Source: Ailurus styani
Taxonomy: Eukaryota > Chordata > Mammalia > Carnivora > Ailuridae
Direction: 5' to 3'
DNA length: 64,000 nucleotides
NCBI GenBank assembly: GCA_002007465.1
Contig: LNAC01000348.1
Location: 524,853-588,852 of the forward strand
Shown here: piece by piece, positions 24,486 through 36,515 of the stretch
Numbering within the stretch: position 1 is the first letter of the stretch
Layout: each line of letters begins with the position of its first letter
Notes under the pieces: generated by a model
Database searches by the model: none
What the model saw: only the letters and a program-made list of their open reading frames with translations
Told to the model about the DNA's origin: nothing
Translations under genes and position numbers: made by a program

Positions 24486-25870
24486 AGCCCAGGCCTTATA
24501 GGAATCTTCTTTTCAATACTAAAATAAACATGCAGGGAAAACTCTGCACATTTTGTTTGCTTTGTGAAGCATTCCTAAGGTGGTGGCGGCTGCAAGATTC
24601 AAACCAGAACACTGATCCTGGTGATTTCATCAGATATACCAAGGAGTGCCATGTCTCTAGCATGTTTGCAATTGCTTCTCTGGAACAAACTGCCTTTTTT
24701 TTATTGGCATTTTTACTTTCTTGTGGGTAGAACGACCGATGACAGCAGGGGAAAAAAAAATCTCAACTTCATTTTGTTTTGAAAGCATTATTACTATCTA
24801 GCTGTGGAAGACTCTTGCTGCTTCCAGCTGTCATTTGGGAACATGACAACACACTTCTGTGCCCCAGACTCATTACAGTATTTGTCCTTACATCAAATTT
24901 TCAGGCAATTAGAGTGACCCTGAAGATCAACTGAAAGCTCTCCTTTCGGCCATCTTGAGGGGCTTACTGATGGAGAGCACCATGGTCTGCTTCTTCCAGA
25001 GGATAGAATGGGATGTAGGAAGGGATTGTGCCATCTGTAAATCTCAAGACTTTTGAAGAGTTGTATTCTTTATTATCTGTGGCATGACCAATGGCATCCA
25101 GAAAAAAGAAGACATAAAATACAAACCAAGCACCTCATTTCTGTTGAGCAAAATGTAGCAAAGATGTGGATACAGTTCCTGAAAAAGAAAGCAATGGTTA
25201 TGGCATTGGAAACCCAACAAAACTGCCTCGCCCCCTCCTAAGCACATAGAGACACCCACAGACACAGGAATGTTGCTGTAGGGAATGGGATATGCAACAA
25301 GTGAAGGTTTATGCATTAGAGACAACTTCCAGCAAAGTATTTGAATTGAAGGAGGAACATGAATTCATGATTCACACATAATAAAAGATCTGTGTTTCAA
25401 AAAGAAAAACAAAACACTTCCCATAATTTTAAATGGTTTTCATGAAACTCTTTCTAAAATATGCTACACACTGTAAACCTTTTCTTGATGACCCAAGGTC
25501 ACTGAGGGAAAATGTTTGTAGTTATTTAGATTTACGAGGTAGTGTTGCTTGGCATTCCTTCATTTTCTTCAGAGACGAAGAAATATACGTGTTCCCTCCT
25601 CCTGTCTACCTTTCCCCTCCAGACTATGTGCCCTGTAAAGGCAGGGACTCACTAGCTGTTACAGCCCCTCTGCGGAGCCGTGGGGGTGAGGCCCCTGCCC
25701 CTCCCCATACAAAGAGCTCTGTGCCCCATTGCTTCACCTTTTCCTTTAGTTCTTGTTTCTCCTTGGAGGCCCCTTCTTTCCATGGTCATTCTGACCACCC
25801 GAATCCAATACAAGCTCTCTTCTATGATGTGATGCTCTTAATCTCTTAACATCTAGGAATCGTTGCTATT

Positions 25871-26069
25871 TTATTAAAGATTTATTTATTTTAGAAGAAA
25901 AGGGGATGAGCAGGGGAAGGGGCAGAGGGAGTGGGGGAGAGAGAGAGAGAGAAGCAGACTCCCTGTGAGCAGGGAACCCCACACGGGGCTTGATCTCTGG
26001 ACCATGAGATCATGACCTGAGCCAAATTCAAGAGCTGATGCTTAACTAACTGAGCCGCCCAGGAGCCCC
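25871..26069 (-). mobile_element. CAN SINE, antisense
   Basis: Starts 'tattaaagatttatttattt', ends 'gccgcccaggagcccctga'. The 'ttgctattt' motif on both sides is the likely target-site duplication. Confidence 0.93.
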
Positions 26070-27448
26070 TGAAACATTGCTATTTTTGTGTCCAAAATCA
26101 GAGTGAGCTGAACAAATACACCCTGTTGTTTCTGGCACTCGGCCATATAGCCATCAGCAAAAGTGATGGGTCCACAGTTTCCTCCAAAACTGAGGAACTA
26201 AACACAATCCCTTCAAAGGTCCTTCCAGTTTAACTATTTTCTCCAGTACCTTCCTTAAACTAGTAGGTAGGTAAGAGAAGCAGGTAGTTTGGCCATTGGG
26301 ATGTGGTTTTTTTCTTCTTCTGTGTTTTGGCTCCTCCTTCATCCTTGTGAAGCCATCCCAAGTAAATAAAGTGTTAGTGTAGTTCCAAAAGGAATATAAG
26401 ATTGTGTCTGCCGTAATGTAACGGATAGGAATTTTAAAGTTCTGGGGAGGGGTTGTAGTGTAGCTGACTAAGGAACAGATTCTTGAGAGTCCTTTGCAAA
26501 GGTCTCCCTCTTCCAAAGATCTCCTCAAGAAATACCCTCCCCTGAACATCTCCTCTTTATGCCATCTTTATCTTCTTCCCACGTTCCCTTCCTTACTCTA
26601 GCTCTGCAAGAAACTCCCACTGGACATTTGCTTCTTTCTTTTCATTTCATATTTCAAGTTAGTGATTTGTCATTTCAGAACTATCGTTGAAAACATTGTT
26701 TTAAATAAATGTCACCAATATAAATTCCAGGTGACAAAATTAGTGTTAAGTCCTCTCCCTTGAGGGACAGTCTGTTTCCATCTTCATGATGAAGAGTGAG
26801 ATTTCGTGCATCCCTTTTGGCCCGAGCTGCCAGGACACTGAGGGACAAACATAAGGCTCCATCCTAACACTTTTGCCCTCTTTGTTCTTTATTTACAATT
26901 TCCACTTTATTACCTTGCTTGTATAATTGCTTCCATGATAAACCACCTTAAATAATTTTTGGAAAAATGTAGTTTCGAATGATAGGTCACTAGAATATTC
27001 TACCACAGGCAGGAGTGAAATAAGCGTAAGCCTGGACAGTATTCCCACTTCTAAGAATTCCTGTAACTGAGAACCAAATTATATACACCGCCTCCCAGAA
27101 GGAAATGCTGATTCCAAGTAAAAAGGGGTCATCACCAGCTCCAGAATTCAAGGGCAGATGATTATTTGATTCATGGAGATGTAAAGGGGATCTCTATCAC
27201 TCAACAGAATGCCATCATTTAAGTATAACTTTGGATTCTAGAAAACGGTTACTAAGAACAAGAGACATTTTTTCAGATAATGGATCAAGGAGGCAGGACC
27301 TTCGTCATAGTAAGACAACAACAACCACAACAAACACCACCTGGGGTGCAGGGATCATTTACTCAGGGGCCATTGTACCTATGGCGGCAGCAGTGTAATT
27401 ATTTGTGAGCACCTCCTGGCCCAGGGCATGAGATCAAGAATGTAATAG

Positions 27449-27655
27449 GAGGGGCGCCTGGGTGGCTCAGTGGGTTGAGCCTCTGCCTTCAGCTCAGGTC
27501 ATGATCTCAGGGTCCTGGGATCCAGCCCAGCGTCAGGCTCTGTGCTCAGTGGGAAGCCTGCTTCCGCCCTTCTCTCTCTCTCAGCCTGCCTCTCTGCCTA
27601 CTTGTGATCTCTCTCTCTCTCTGAGTCAAATAAATAAATAAAAATCTTTAAAAAA
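27449..27655 (+). mobile_element. CAN SINE, young mustelid-type
   Basis: Begins 'ggggcgcctgggtggctcag' and ends with an A8 run. The flanks 'aatgtaatagga' and 'aatgtaatggga' form a target-site duplication. Its right flank is itself duplicated around the N at 27734. Confidence 0.95.
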
Positions 27656-27812
27656 AAATGTAATGGGAAATGGGAAGGAAGACAGGAATGTAATTGGCGT
27701 CCTGCCCCTTACACGGTTACTTCTTGAACAGTCNAAATGTAATGGGAAACGGGAAGGAAGACAGGAATGTAATTGGCGTCCTGCCCCTTACACGGTTACT
27801 TCTTGAACAGTC
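27656..27812 (+). repeat. 78-bp direct duplication around a single N
   Basis: Copy 1 is 27656-27733, N is 27734, copy 2 is 27735-27812. One mismatch (T27671 against C27750). The single N exactly between the copies marks an unresolved contig join. Confidence 0.95.
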
Positions 27813-28758
27813 CACTCACAGACTCAATATATTTAAGCATTCCCTTCTGCCTCCTCCACCTACTAAAATACCAACCAAGAAGAGATGAAACTATGAACTA
27901 TTTGACTCATCTAACATTTTAGTATATTTCAAATGATAAATCATGAGAAAAAGTAATTTAGTGTGCCTAAAAATACTGGGGACAACCCTCAATATTTACA
28001 AACAATTGTTATTTGTCATTTTTATTGTCTTGCATTTTTATGGTGCGACTTGATATCTGTCTTAGAGTTCCCACAATTACAGTATCTTTAGCTTGTTCAA
28101 GATGAGTGTGCTACTTGTCTTGCCCTAAAAGACAGACAGGCTCTTGCAATATGTAAATAGTTGAGTCCAAATACCTTGCACCAGCACACATAGTGAAACA
28201 TGTTACTACTGTTACAATACAGAAGGTGATATTGCTTTATATGTAAGGTAAAATGAAGTACCATTTCCTTAGGGTTCAGACTGAAGTATTGATTATAATG
28301 TATCTAATAAAATCCAGACTTCCATATTGTGATTTGTGCCTTGATACATCAAGTTCTCCACTGGGAGAAGATTTTGCAAATGAATGATCTATGCTCTTAC
28401 TTTTATGCCATAAATGGGCTCCTATAGGTTAGTGAAGTTACCCTTAGGTTCTTTTGTGGACTGTTACACCTGCCTTCACTGTCCACCCATCTGCTTTGCC
28501 AGCAGACAATGACATAGAAGCAAGATTTCAAAGGAATCAAATCAACCTGCCTAACTCACAGCTGTATGTGCAATAGAGAGACGGGTTTTCCAGGAATTCT
28601 GATATATGTTTTCTCCTTTGTAGGTAGATGGACCTTAGGTAATCTTGTGTATACTGGTCACTATGTGGTGAATTCTTTTTTTTGGCATGGAATGCAAAGA
28701 TTAATTACAGTCCAGGCTTGGTAAAAAAATAACCACAAATTCATAATTAGCAAATTTT

Positions 28759-28936
28759 TTTTAAAGATTTTATTTATTTTTTTGACAGAGAGAGACACAG
28801 CAAGAGAGGGAACACAAGAGGGAGAAGCAGGCTTCCTACGGAGGAGAGAGCCCGATGTAGGGCTCGATCCCAGGACCCTGGGATCATGACCTGAGCCAAA
28901 GGCAGCCGCTTAACAGCTGAGCCACCCAGGCATCCC
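28759..28936 (-). mobile_element. CAN SINE, antisense
   Basis: Poly(T), 'aaagattttatttattt', ending 'gccacccaggcatcccc'. A 17-bp target-site duplication cataattagcaaatttt lies at 28742-28758 and 28937-28953. Located 200 bp before the 41-bp MYO3A exon. Confidence 0.95.
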
Positions 28937-29138
28937 CATAATTAGCAAATTTTAAGTGAATTATATTTCACTAGATTTTTAAAACATTATATCCACTTGC
29001 TTATTTCTAAGTTAGGTTTATAGAAACAAATGTATTTATATATTAAGATTATAGTAAATGTATCTATTATTTTCTATTAAATACATTATTTTAGTCATAA
29101 TATTTTATTGATTTTTAATTTTTTTCTGTTCCCTTTAG

Positions 29139-29179
29139 AAGTCAATCCAAGAAGAAAAACGAAGACCAAGGAAAGAGAG
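29139..29179 (+). CDS. MYO3A: MYO3A coding exon, third from last (41-bp microexon-like)
   Basis: This short exon encodes KSIQEEKRRPRKE plus two bases of a serine codon finished in the next exon. The acceptor is ccctttag and the donor gtaaat. It is too short to be seen as an ORF, but it follows directly in frame from the exon ending YYYLLH and is a highly basic tail segment. Skipping it would shift the frame (41 is not a multiple of three). Confidence 0.92.
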
Positions 29180-30524
29180 GTAAATTATTATTTCTAGATT
29201 TCAGTGTCATCTTTTCAAACCAAAATATAATTCCATATGTTCAAATTATGATTGAAAATCACCTTTTTAAAAAATCATCTATTTTATGTGGATAGATTTG
29301 GAAAGTAGCATCTTCTCAATATATTTATTTATATTATAAATATATGCTTTATGTGTAATTTAGAAGATCATCTTACTTATTGGAAATATATTGAGCTATC
29401 ACAGTACGAGGCATACATTAAGAACTCGAATAGTTTATGAATGAATTGTGTTATCCCCATACAGAATTTGCTTTTCTTTGCCCATTGATATGGTTTCGAT
29501 CAGACAATTTGAACACACTTGTGTCCATGAACTTTCTTTCCCCAAACTCCTTTGCTTTTTGTTCTTCAACACATGCTAAATCTCACTCCTTGTAATGTTT
29601 ATGGATTTGTCAGGAAATAAGGTTTGTGTCACCTGGAGATGTGGTAACATTTCAGCCCACCAATACTTTCATATTTTAACATTAAACCCCTATTGCACCT
29701 GACTTCCAGAGAGTGCTAATGACAATCAAGGGTTCTTCTATTAAGCACCAGTAGACACTGAGCTTTTGACTTATGTATCAGCGGCAGTCTGAAAGTTCAT
29801 TTGTAAATTGGTATCTGTAACTCAAAAAGCACTTTTCCCCAGAAACACTGCAACACTTGGTCGTCTTCCAGACCTCTACCTCTTTACCTCGTATGAAGTC
29901 CCATCAGACTACAGGTCCTGACCACCGCAGGAACCAGAACTAATGTGGCTAAATCCAAGAATTAAGACGGTCACACTCCCCTGTGTGTATAGCATGTGCA
30001 GGAATTAAAATTTAGCCAAAATTAGCCCACTATAGGGCAACCATAAGGAGAGGACAGAAGGTAACTTATGAAGGAAGTAAGGTAAGATCATGAAACACTG
30101 TCATCAGTGTACTTAATGGGTGACTGAGAAAAAATTGGAAAACGCTATGTGTTGGCACATAAAGGTCAGATTTTCTCAGAGTGGCCCATGTGTCAGTTGT
30201 GAACCTGTCCTAAACTGGTCAAACGGGAAATTTGTAATCACTGACTCTCTAGCAACTACTAGTTTTGCGCCAAGATGAATGAGATGAAGCCAGGAAAACC
30301 TGCTCCAGCAGCTAATATTCTCATAAAGGTGAGAGATGAGGGTTTTGTTTTTCTTTTTAACTTATGATTTATACTGTTTTATGCATTCCGAGATTCCTCT
30401 TGTTTCTATTGACATGGATGTGTTACTCCTAAATTATACAAGATAAAAGAAGAAAACCAGTATCCTGTAAGTTTGAGTAGAAAAGTAGACTGAAACTATG
30501 ATGTGTTTATGTGTTTATTTACAG
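29180..30524. other. MYO3A intron (1.3 kb)
   Basis: No repeat or RNA recognised. AT-rich at the start (29180-29400), then ordinary unique-looking sequence. Confidence 0.6.
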
Positions 30525-30668
30525 TCAGGGAAAGTTATTAGACCTGGAAGATTTCTATTATAAGGAATTTTTGCCCAGTCGTTCGGCACCAAAGGAACAT
30601 AACCCTAGTTTAAGAGAAGGAAGACGACAGGGAGAACACCAGCATCAAAGTTTTAATGCTAACCAAAG
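30525..30668 (+). CDS. MYO3A: MYO3A coding exon, penultimate
   Basis: It is 144 bp: one base completes Ser, then 47 codons from [15 protein letters not shown] to SFNANQ, then two bases of an Arg codon. The acceptor is ttacag and the donor gtaata. The [17 protein letters not shown] stretch matches what I know of the MYO3A tail; the following Gln/His-rich part (RQGEHQHQ) is the less conserved half. Confidence 0.94.
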
Positions 30669-30912
30669 GTAATAAACTACCTCCTAAAGAACAACATTTT
30701 CCATGGTTTACTCCCAATTCCATTTCTAAAGCACTGTCATTGTGTTTGGACTATAACAAAATATTTTCACTGAATACTGCCTCTTAAGACTGGTGTGTTG
30801 TTTAAGAGTAAATTCAAGGGTTATGGTAGGGTGTTCATACAACCCAGTTTCATACCTGTTTTCTTGGTGTCATTGTTAATAGCACCCTCTTTTAAAAGTA
30901 ACTCACTTTGGG

Positions 30913-31125
30913 GGCACCTGGGTGGCTCTTGATTTCAGCTCAGGTCATGCTCTCATGGGCTGTGATATTAGGCCCCCGGCCCTGACCCCTGTGGTGTGCT
31001 CCATGCTCAGCTGTGAGTCTTCTTGAAGATTCTCTCCCTCTGCCCCTCCCCCAACTTGCACACACATGCACTCTCTCTCTTTCAAATAAATCTTTAAAAA
31101 AAATTTTTTTTAATCTAAGAAATAC
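30913..31125 (+). mobile_element. CAN SINE, diverged
   Basis: Head 'ggcacctgggtggctcttg' lacks part of the usual tRNA region. The tail is 'aaataaatctttaaaaaaaa'. The 'ctcactttgg' motif at 30903 and 31126 fits a target-site duplication. Confidence 0.88.
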
Positions 31126-31374
31126 CTCACTTTGGATGATAAATTATATGGTCAGATACTGATTACAAGTGATAAACCGCATCCAAAATCTGTGTTTAAG
31201 TTCTAACCATTGTAATCTTAAACATTTTTTGGCTTCTCATTTATGCTGTGTAATTTCTCAGAATCCATGACATCAGACCAAAATAATATCTGGAAGAAAG
31301 ATTCATATAGAAATATATGGAGTTTTGGGGGGAAGTTAAATGATTTTATTTATTTATTTGATTTTTATTTATTT

Positions 31375-31588
31375 ATTTATTTATTTATTTATTTNNNNNN
31401 NNNNNNNNNNNNNNNNNNNNNNNNNNNNNNNNNNNNNNNNNNNNNNNNNNNNNNNNNNNNNNNNNNNNNNNNNNNNNNNNNNNNNNNNNNNNNNNNNNNG
31501 CCCGATGCAGGCCTCGATCCCAGGACCCTGAGATCATGACCTGAGCCGAAGGCAGAGGCTTTAACCCACTGAGCCACCCAGGCGCCCA
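31375..31588 (-). mobile_element. CAN SINE, antisense, interrupted by an N gap
   Basis: A (TTTA)n run leads into 105 Ns; after the gap the sequence 'ctgagatcatgacctgagcc' to 'gccacccaggcgccca' is the head of a young SINE in reverse. The SINE middle is missing from the assembly. Confidence 0.9.
31395..31499. other. Assembly gap (105 N)
   Basis: A run of N inside an antisense SINE, placed just after a (TTTA)n microsatellite. The true length is unknown. Confidence 0.99.
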
Positions 31589-31770
31589 ATATTTATTTAT
31601 TTGAGAGAGAGAGAGCAAGTGGTGGGGAGGGGCAGAGGGAGAGAGAGAGAGAGAGCGAAGCAGACTCCCTGCTGAGCAGGAAGCCTGATGTGGGGCTTGA
31701 TCCCAGAACCCAGAGATCATGACCTGAGCTGAAGGCAGACACTCAACTGACTGAGACACCCAGGTGCCCC
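31589..31770 (-). mobile_element. CAN SINE, antisense, older copy
   Basis: 'atatttatttatttgagaga' start, (GA)n and end 'gacacccaggtgcccc'. The younger gapped SINE inserted at its A-tail. Confidence 0.92.
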
Positions 31771-32044
31771 GAAATATGTGTTTTGGATTTGATTTCTTAG
31801 TTAACCTCTAACTTTGTTTGTCAAAGTTGGTTGTTAAACCATTTGTACCTTACTTACTACTTGGAGAATTTTTTCCCCAAAAAATATTCTTTGTGATGTT
31901 TTAAAATTGAGGGCACAAAGTAAAATGGAAATGTGGTATACAAGAAATGGGAGTAACAATAGACAATGGAAAGCTGTTCTTCCAAATCCTAAGTCAAGCT
32001 CCCATCAGCCTCGGGCACTCACAACCCTCACTGTCTCTTATATA

Positions 32045-32240
32045 GTATGACCTGGTGGTTAAGAGAAGAAGTTTTAGAGTCTGTCAGTCTTAGATTTGGA
32101 TCCTGATTCTGCCACTTGGTAGTTGAGGGACTTTGCTCATATTACCAGACCTCTTGAGGCTTGTTTCCACATCTGGAAGAGGATTCACTAATAACTGTTT
32201 CACCGTGTTGTCACAGAGATTAAGCAAAATGTTGTATGGG
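32045..32240 (+). mobile_element. MIR element, sense
   Basis: Collinear with MIR: 'ggtggttaagagaagaag', 'ttggatcctgattctgccac' and 'cctcttgaggcttgtttcca' blocks. Confidence 0.82.
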
Positions 32241-32724
32241 AAACAGATGGGGCATAGGGCACAGGTTCCATGGATGGAGGCTCTTTTCATCTTTATTTGC
32301 TTTTCCAGAATCTACTTGATTTCTGTCCCTTGTTTCCAAAAGAAAGAGGTGTTTCTTGCATCTTGAGATCAAGAACTGTAACAAATTGGTGCAGCTTAGA
32401 GTCTAGTCTAGTCACAGGGTCCTACACAAGTGCCCAGAAAAATTAAGTGATTGGCCCCAAGTCATACATTGAGTTAGTGAACTAAAATCTAAGGTTTTCA
32501 CTTCCTGCCCAAGTTGCTTTCCGCTGACTTACCTGCTTCCCATTTTAACAACCCAGTCTGCCTCCTCTCTAGTATACTCTTTCTCCCCTTCCCCCAACCA
32601 CAGACACACATCTGCTGTAAAGGCATTATATCCCTGAAATACAGCCTGGGGTTCCAGCGGTGTCTGTGGACGTGTAGTTGGTACTCACTAGAGTGAAAAT
32701 GCTAGAAGCTAGCACTGGCTGACT

Positions 32725-32920
32725 GCTTCCGTTGGGCTGGACGCTCTGCTGTTCACCCATTTAATCCTCACAGCAACCTTGTGAGGCAGTTCCTCTTCCT
32801 GCCTCATGTAAGGGATGAGGAAGCTAAGTCGACAATGTTTAATTACTACAAAGTCACCTAGATAGAAAGCAAGGGAGCCATATTTGAACACAGGCCTTTT
32901 GGAGTTTCAAGTCAACGACT
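32725..32920 (-). mobile_element. MIR element, antisense
   Basis: 'cccatttaatcctcacagca' then 'gggatgaggaagctaagtc' and a gap-containing remainder ending near 'tgaacacaggcc', i.e. MIR in reverse. Confidence 0.78.
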
Positions 32921-33256
32921 TAAAGCACTACTCTGTTGCCTCCCCATTCAAAGCCCTGTGCTGGGTGCTTGAGGAAGGGGGGACATTGCGGGGCACACCA
33001 TGTCACCCTTATTGCCAAGGAGCTTGACCCTAGAGAGAAAGTAAATGATCAAACAAAACTAAACAAGGTAACTCCAAGAGGGGATTTTTCTGAGCTCAGG
33101 AAGACTAAAGAGACAAAACTACAAGTGCCCTAAGTAAACCTGGATGGGATCCTGGATTTAAAATAGAAAACAATTGATGTAAAGAGCACTGGGTGTGGTA
33201 TGTACCTGATGAATCACTGAATTCTACCTCTAAAACAAACAAACAAAATAGAAGAC

Positions 33257-33469
33257 AGGGCGCCTGGGTGGCTCAGTGGGTTGAAGCCTCTGCTTTCGGC
33301 TCAGGTCATGATCTCAGGGTCCTGGGATCGAGGCCCGCATCGGGCTCTCTGCTCAGCAGGGAGCCTGCTTCCTCCTCTCTCCTCTCTCTGCCTGCCTCTC
33401 TGCCTACTTGTAATCTCTCTCTCTGTGTCAAATAAATAAATAAAATCTTTAAAAAAAAAAAAAAAAAAA
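33257..33469 (+). mobile_element. CAN SINE, very young
   Basis: Full-length, near the consensus of its family, with a clean A tail of more than 20 bases. A perfect 13-bp target-site duplication aaaatagaagaca lies at 33244-33256 and 33470-33482. Confidence 0.97.
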
Positions 33470-33704
33470 AAAATAGAAGACAAAAAAACAGAAAAATAGC
33501 TCTAAAAGACATTTGGGGACTGTTAGAGAAACTTGTCATCAGAGTTATGTTGGAAGACATTATTGCAGAAAGAATATATATATATAATTTTTATATACAT
33601 TAAATGTATGACAAATATATATCGTATATAAAAATAACTATTATTTTATATATTTATAAATATGTTATTCTGATAATACTTTACATATCATATATTTAAT
33701 ATAT

Positions 33705-33742
<38 letters not shown>
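33705..33742 (+). repeat. (CA)n microsatellite
   Basis: About 18 CA units, preceded by a TATA-rich stretch (33580-33700). Confidence 0.96.
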
Positions 33743-33743
<1 letters not shown>

Positions 33744-34759
33744 AAGTACTAATGTCACCCAGGAAGGTGTGAGTAGATCTGGGAATCAGGGACCACAGCA
33801 GAGATGAAGTTGAGTGTCTCATGGATTTTAAATGAGTAAAAGCAGTAACAGGTAGTGATTAGAGAATGTTATTAGAAGACAACAGAACTGATGTCCCCTC
33901 ATCTCCTCCTAAGGTGGGTCTTAGTGGTGTCTCTGTTGAGCAATAATGAAAGAGGTGGGGGTTTTAAGGCATAGGCAGGTTTTAATTATAACAAGGAGCT
34001 ACAGGGAGGATGGTAAGGGGAAAAAAAATAAACTGAATCAAGAGTGCCTTGGTTAAGGGATAGGAAAATCATGAAGGAAGCACCAGCAGAAAAGAGACAA
34101 AGGGATACAATGGAGAAATATGAGATTTGAGTGGTATAGACATGGATTTGAATCCTCACTCTGCTCCTCACTTGCTCTATCAAGTAGAACATCTGCAGAT
34201 CAAGACTAAGGAGAACCTCAGATCTTGCCATGCTGTCCTTAGAATTCAAGATCATGTGTGTGGTATACCTAGCAGAGGGTCGATACTAATATTCTCATAA
34301 TGGAAATGAGCTGAATAGGTATGAGAATTCAAGTCAGTTAATCAGAAGAGAATGATCACCTGCCCCATGGATGCCCATGATGATGCTACCCAAAGACCTT
34401 CCCTAGCAACTATCCATTGAGCTCAAGATGCCCTAAAGACCTTCCCAAAGGTGTCTTTTTTATTTTTAATTCCCTATTCAGAATGGACTGGAATAAGGAC
34501 ATGTTCATCTGCAAGCAAAAGTCTAGCCCTATCCTTTCATTATTATTTTCACTGCTTTGTGTATACCTTCAATGACCTTTTTCTCCCTCAGTTATAGTCA
34601 ACTGGCAAACCCCAGCACTGGGTAAACTCAACTTTCTACCCAATCCATACCTGTACCTACACAGCTGTACATGGCTAGGAAAAAACACAACCAAATCTCA
34701 CTCAAGTTACATGAGCACACACCTGAGGCAGGCCCTTGGAGTTATTTTGCAATACTTTA

Positions 34760-36515
34760 TTTCCCTAAAATTCCACTGTCCCACTTTCCCAGTCCACTCT
34801 TGCAGACCCCTTCCTCTCTCCTCAAACCTTCAAAACCTCCTTGCTTTCACCTTCTTTCCTATTTTACTGGGAAAATAATAGAGAACAGACATATACTCCC
34901 ACCACCAAATCTAGCACTTACCCATAGACTTCCCTCAGTTCAGTATGGATGACTGTCTGTCGTCCTCCGTAAGGCCAGACGTTCCTGTTGTGCCGTGAAT
35001 CCAGGTCCTTCCATCTGCTCAAGAACATTGTCCTGCAGTTATCCCCTCCCTCTTCTGCATCTTGAATGTTTGTCTTCTTTGATGCATCATTTTTGACAGT
35101 CTGTGAATGTGATGCCTTTGGACCCATCATAAAACACATCCCCCTTCCAAACCCTGTGTTTCTGTTCTTCATGATAGCCAAAGAGTTATATGAAAGCGAT
35201 CCTTCCTTCTCAATGTTCTTGCTTCCCATTTTGTCGTGGGCCACTGCACACAGGATTCCCTCCCCACCACACCATTGAAACTGCCCCCGCCAAGGTCACA
35301 AATGACCTCAATTCTGCCATATCCCACGATCTACTCTCAATCCTTATCTTGTCCTATCAGAAGCACTTCTCACTTTTTCTTTCAACATTTTCTTCATTAG
35401 CCTCCAATGGCCTTCCCTTGATTTGTCTCCTACCCCACAGGCTGCTCCTTCTCATTCTCCTTTGCCGATACCTCCTCATTTCACAGACCTCTCAACATGA
35501 GAGAGTCCCAGTCCTTTGCTTTATCAACACATACTCTCATGACCTTAAGTATTATCTATTTACCTAAAAGTCCTAAACTGAAGTCTCTAGCCTAGATTAG
35601 GATTTATTTATCCAATTGCCTATTCATTATCTCCTCTTGAATATCTAATGCATATCTCAAACTTTGCAAAACCAAAACCAAAATATTTATCCCCGTCTCC
35701 CCAAAATATACTCCTCTTATAACCTTCCCCATCTCATTAAATGACAATTTCATCTTTCCAAGCCAAAAACCTTGGAGACCTTCTTGATTCCTTTTATTTA
35801 CACCCCACATCCAGTGTGTCAGCAAACTCTTTCAAACCTAATCAGTTCTTTCCTCTTCTGCAAGCCTCATCCAAGCCACTATCAGTCTGGCTGGGACTAT
35901 TACAGTATCTCATAACAGACCTCCCTACTTTACTTACTTTAGCAGCCAGATCCTTTAATGAACCATTCCTCCACTCATATCCCTCCAGTGTCTGTCTAGC
36001 TCTAAGTAAAATTCAAATCCTTGCAATGGTCCCAAAGTACTCAATTATCTGCCAATTATCCCTTCATTCCTCCTGCTCTCAGTCCTTGCTCTTCTCCCCC
36101 TTGCTTATTTCATTCAAGCCACAATGGCCTCCTTGCTGTTCCATGAACACAATACACACGCTGTAGTCTTAGGGCCTTTACACTGGTTGACCCATCACCC
36201 TGGAATAACTGCTCTTCCGTAAGAGATCTGCCTGGTTCACCCCTCCTCTTCCTTCAGGTCTCTTCTCAAATATCACCTTATCAGAGAGGGCTTTCCTGGT
36301 CACCCTCAATGAAATTGCTCATACACGCAGACACACACACACCCCCCATAAGTCTTATCTCATTAGCCTGCCTTGTCTGCATAGCACCTCTCATCACGTG
36401 ACATATTAAGGTTGTCTGTGGTCCTCTCCCATACTAGATTAAACTCCATGAGCATGGGAACTTTTTTTCACCTTTAGCCTATGCTGATGGCTAATACTAA
36501 GTAGGTAACAGGTAA
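34760..36515 (+). mobile_element. Long LINE-2 (L2) fragment, sense
   Basis: About 1.75 kb collinear with L2 ORF2 and 3' end: 'attttactgggaaaataata' (34861), 'ggtcacaaatgacctcaatt' (35293), 'aaaaaccttggagaccttct' (35765), 'caggtctcttctcaaatatc' (36257), 'agattaaactccatgagcat' (36436). All frames are broken. It is unusually long for an L2 copy. Confidence 0.82.

Larger units (their letters stand above)
21204..29138. other. MYO3A intron (7.9 kb), overview
   Basis: Contains two LINE-2 fragments split by an antisense L1, a retrocopy-like block at 24 kb, three SINEs and a 78-bp duplication around one N. Stretches 24.5-25.85, 26.1-27.4 and 27.8-28.75 kb show nothing I can name. Confidence 0.6.

Noticed and set aside
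26154..26549. 131-codon minus-strand frame in a MYO3A intron
   Set aside because: No family recognised, no flanking splice sites or poly(A) layout seen; most likely chance.
30275..30328. Exon-like ATG frame followed by a good donor (aaag/gtgaga) in a MYO3A intron
   Set aside because: No convincing polypyrimidine tract and acceptor, and its insertion does not fit the known MYO3A exon order. Probably a decoy.
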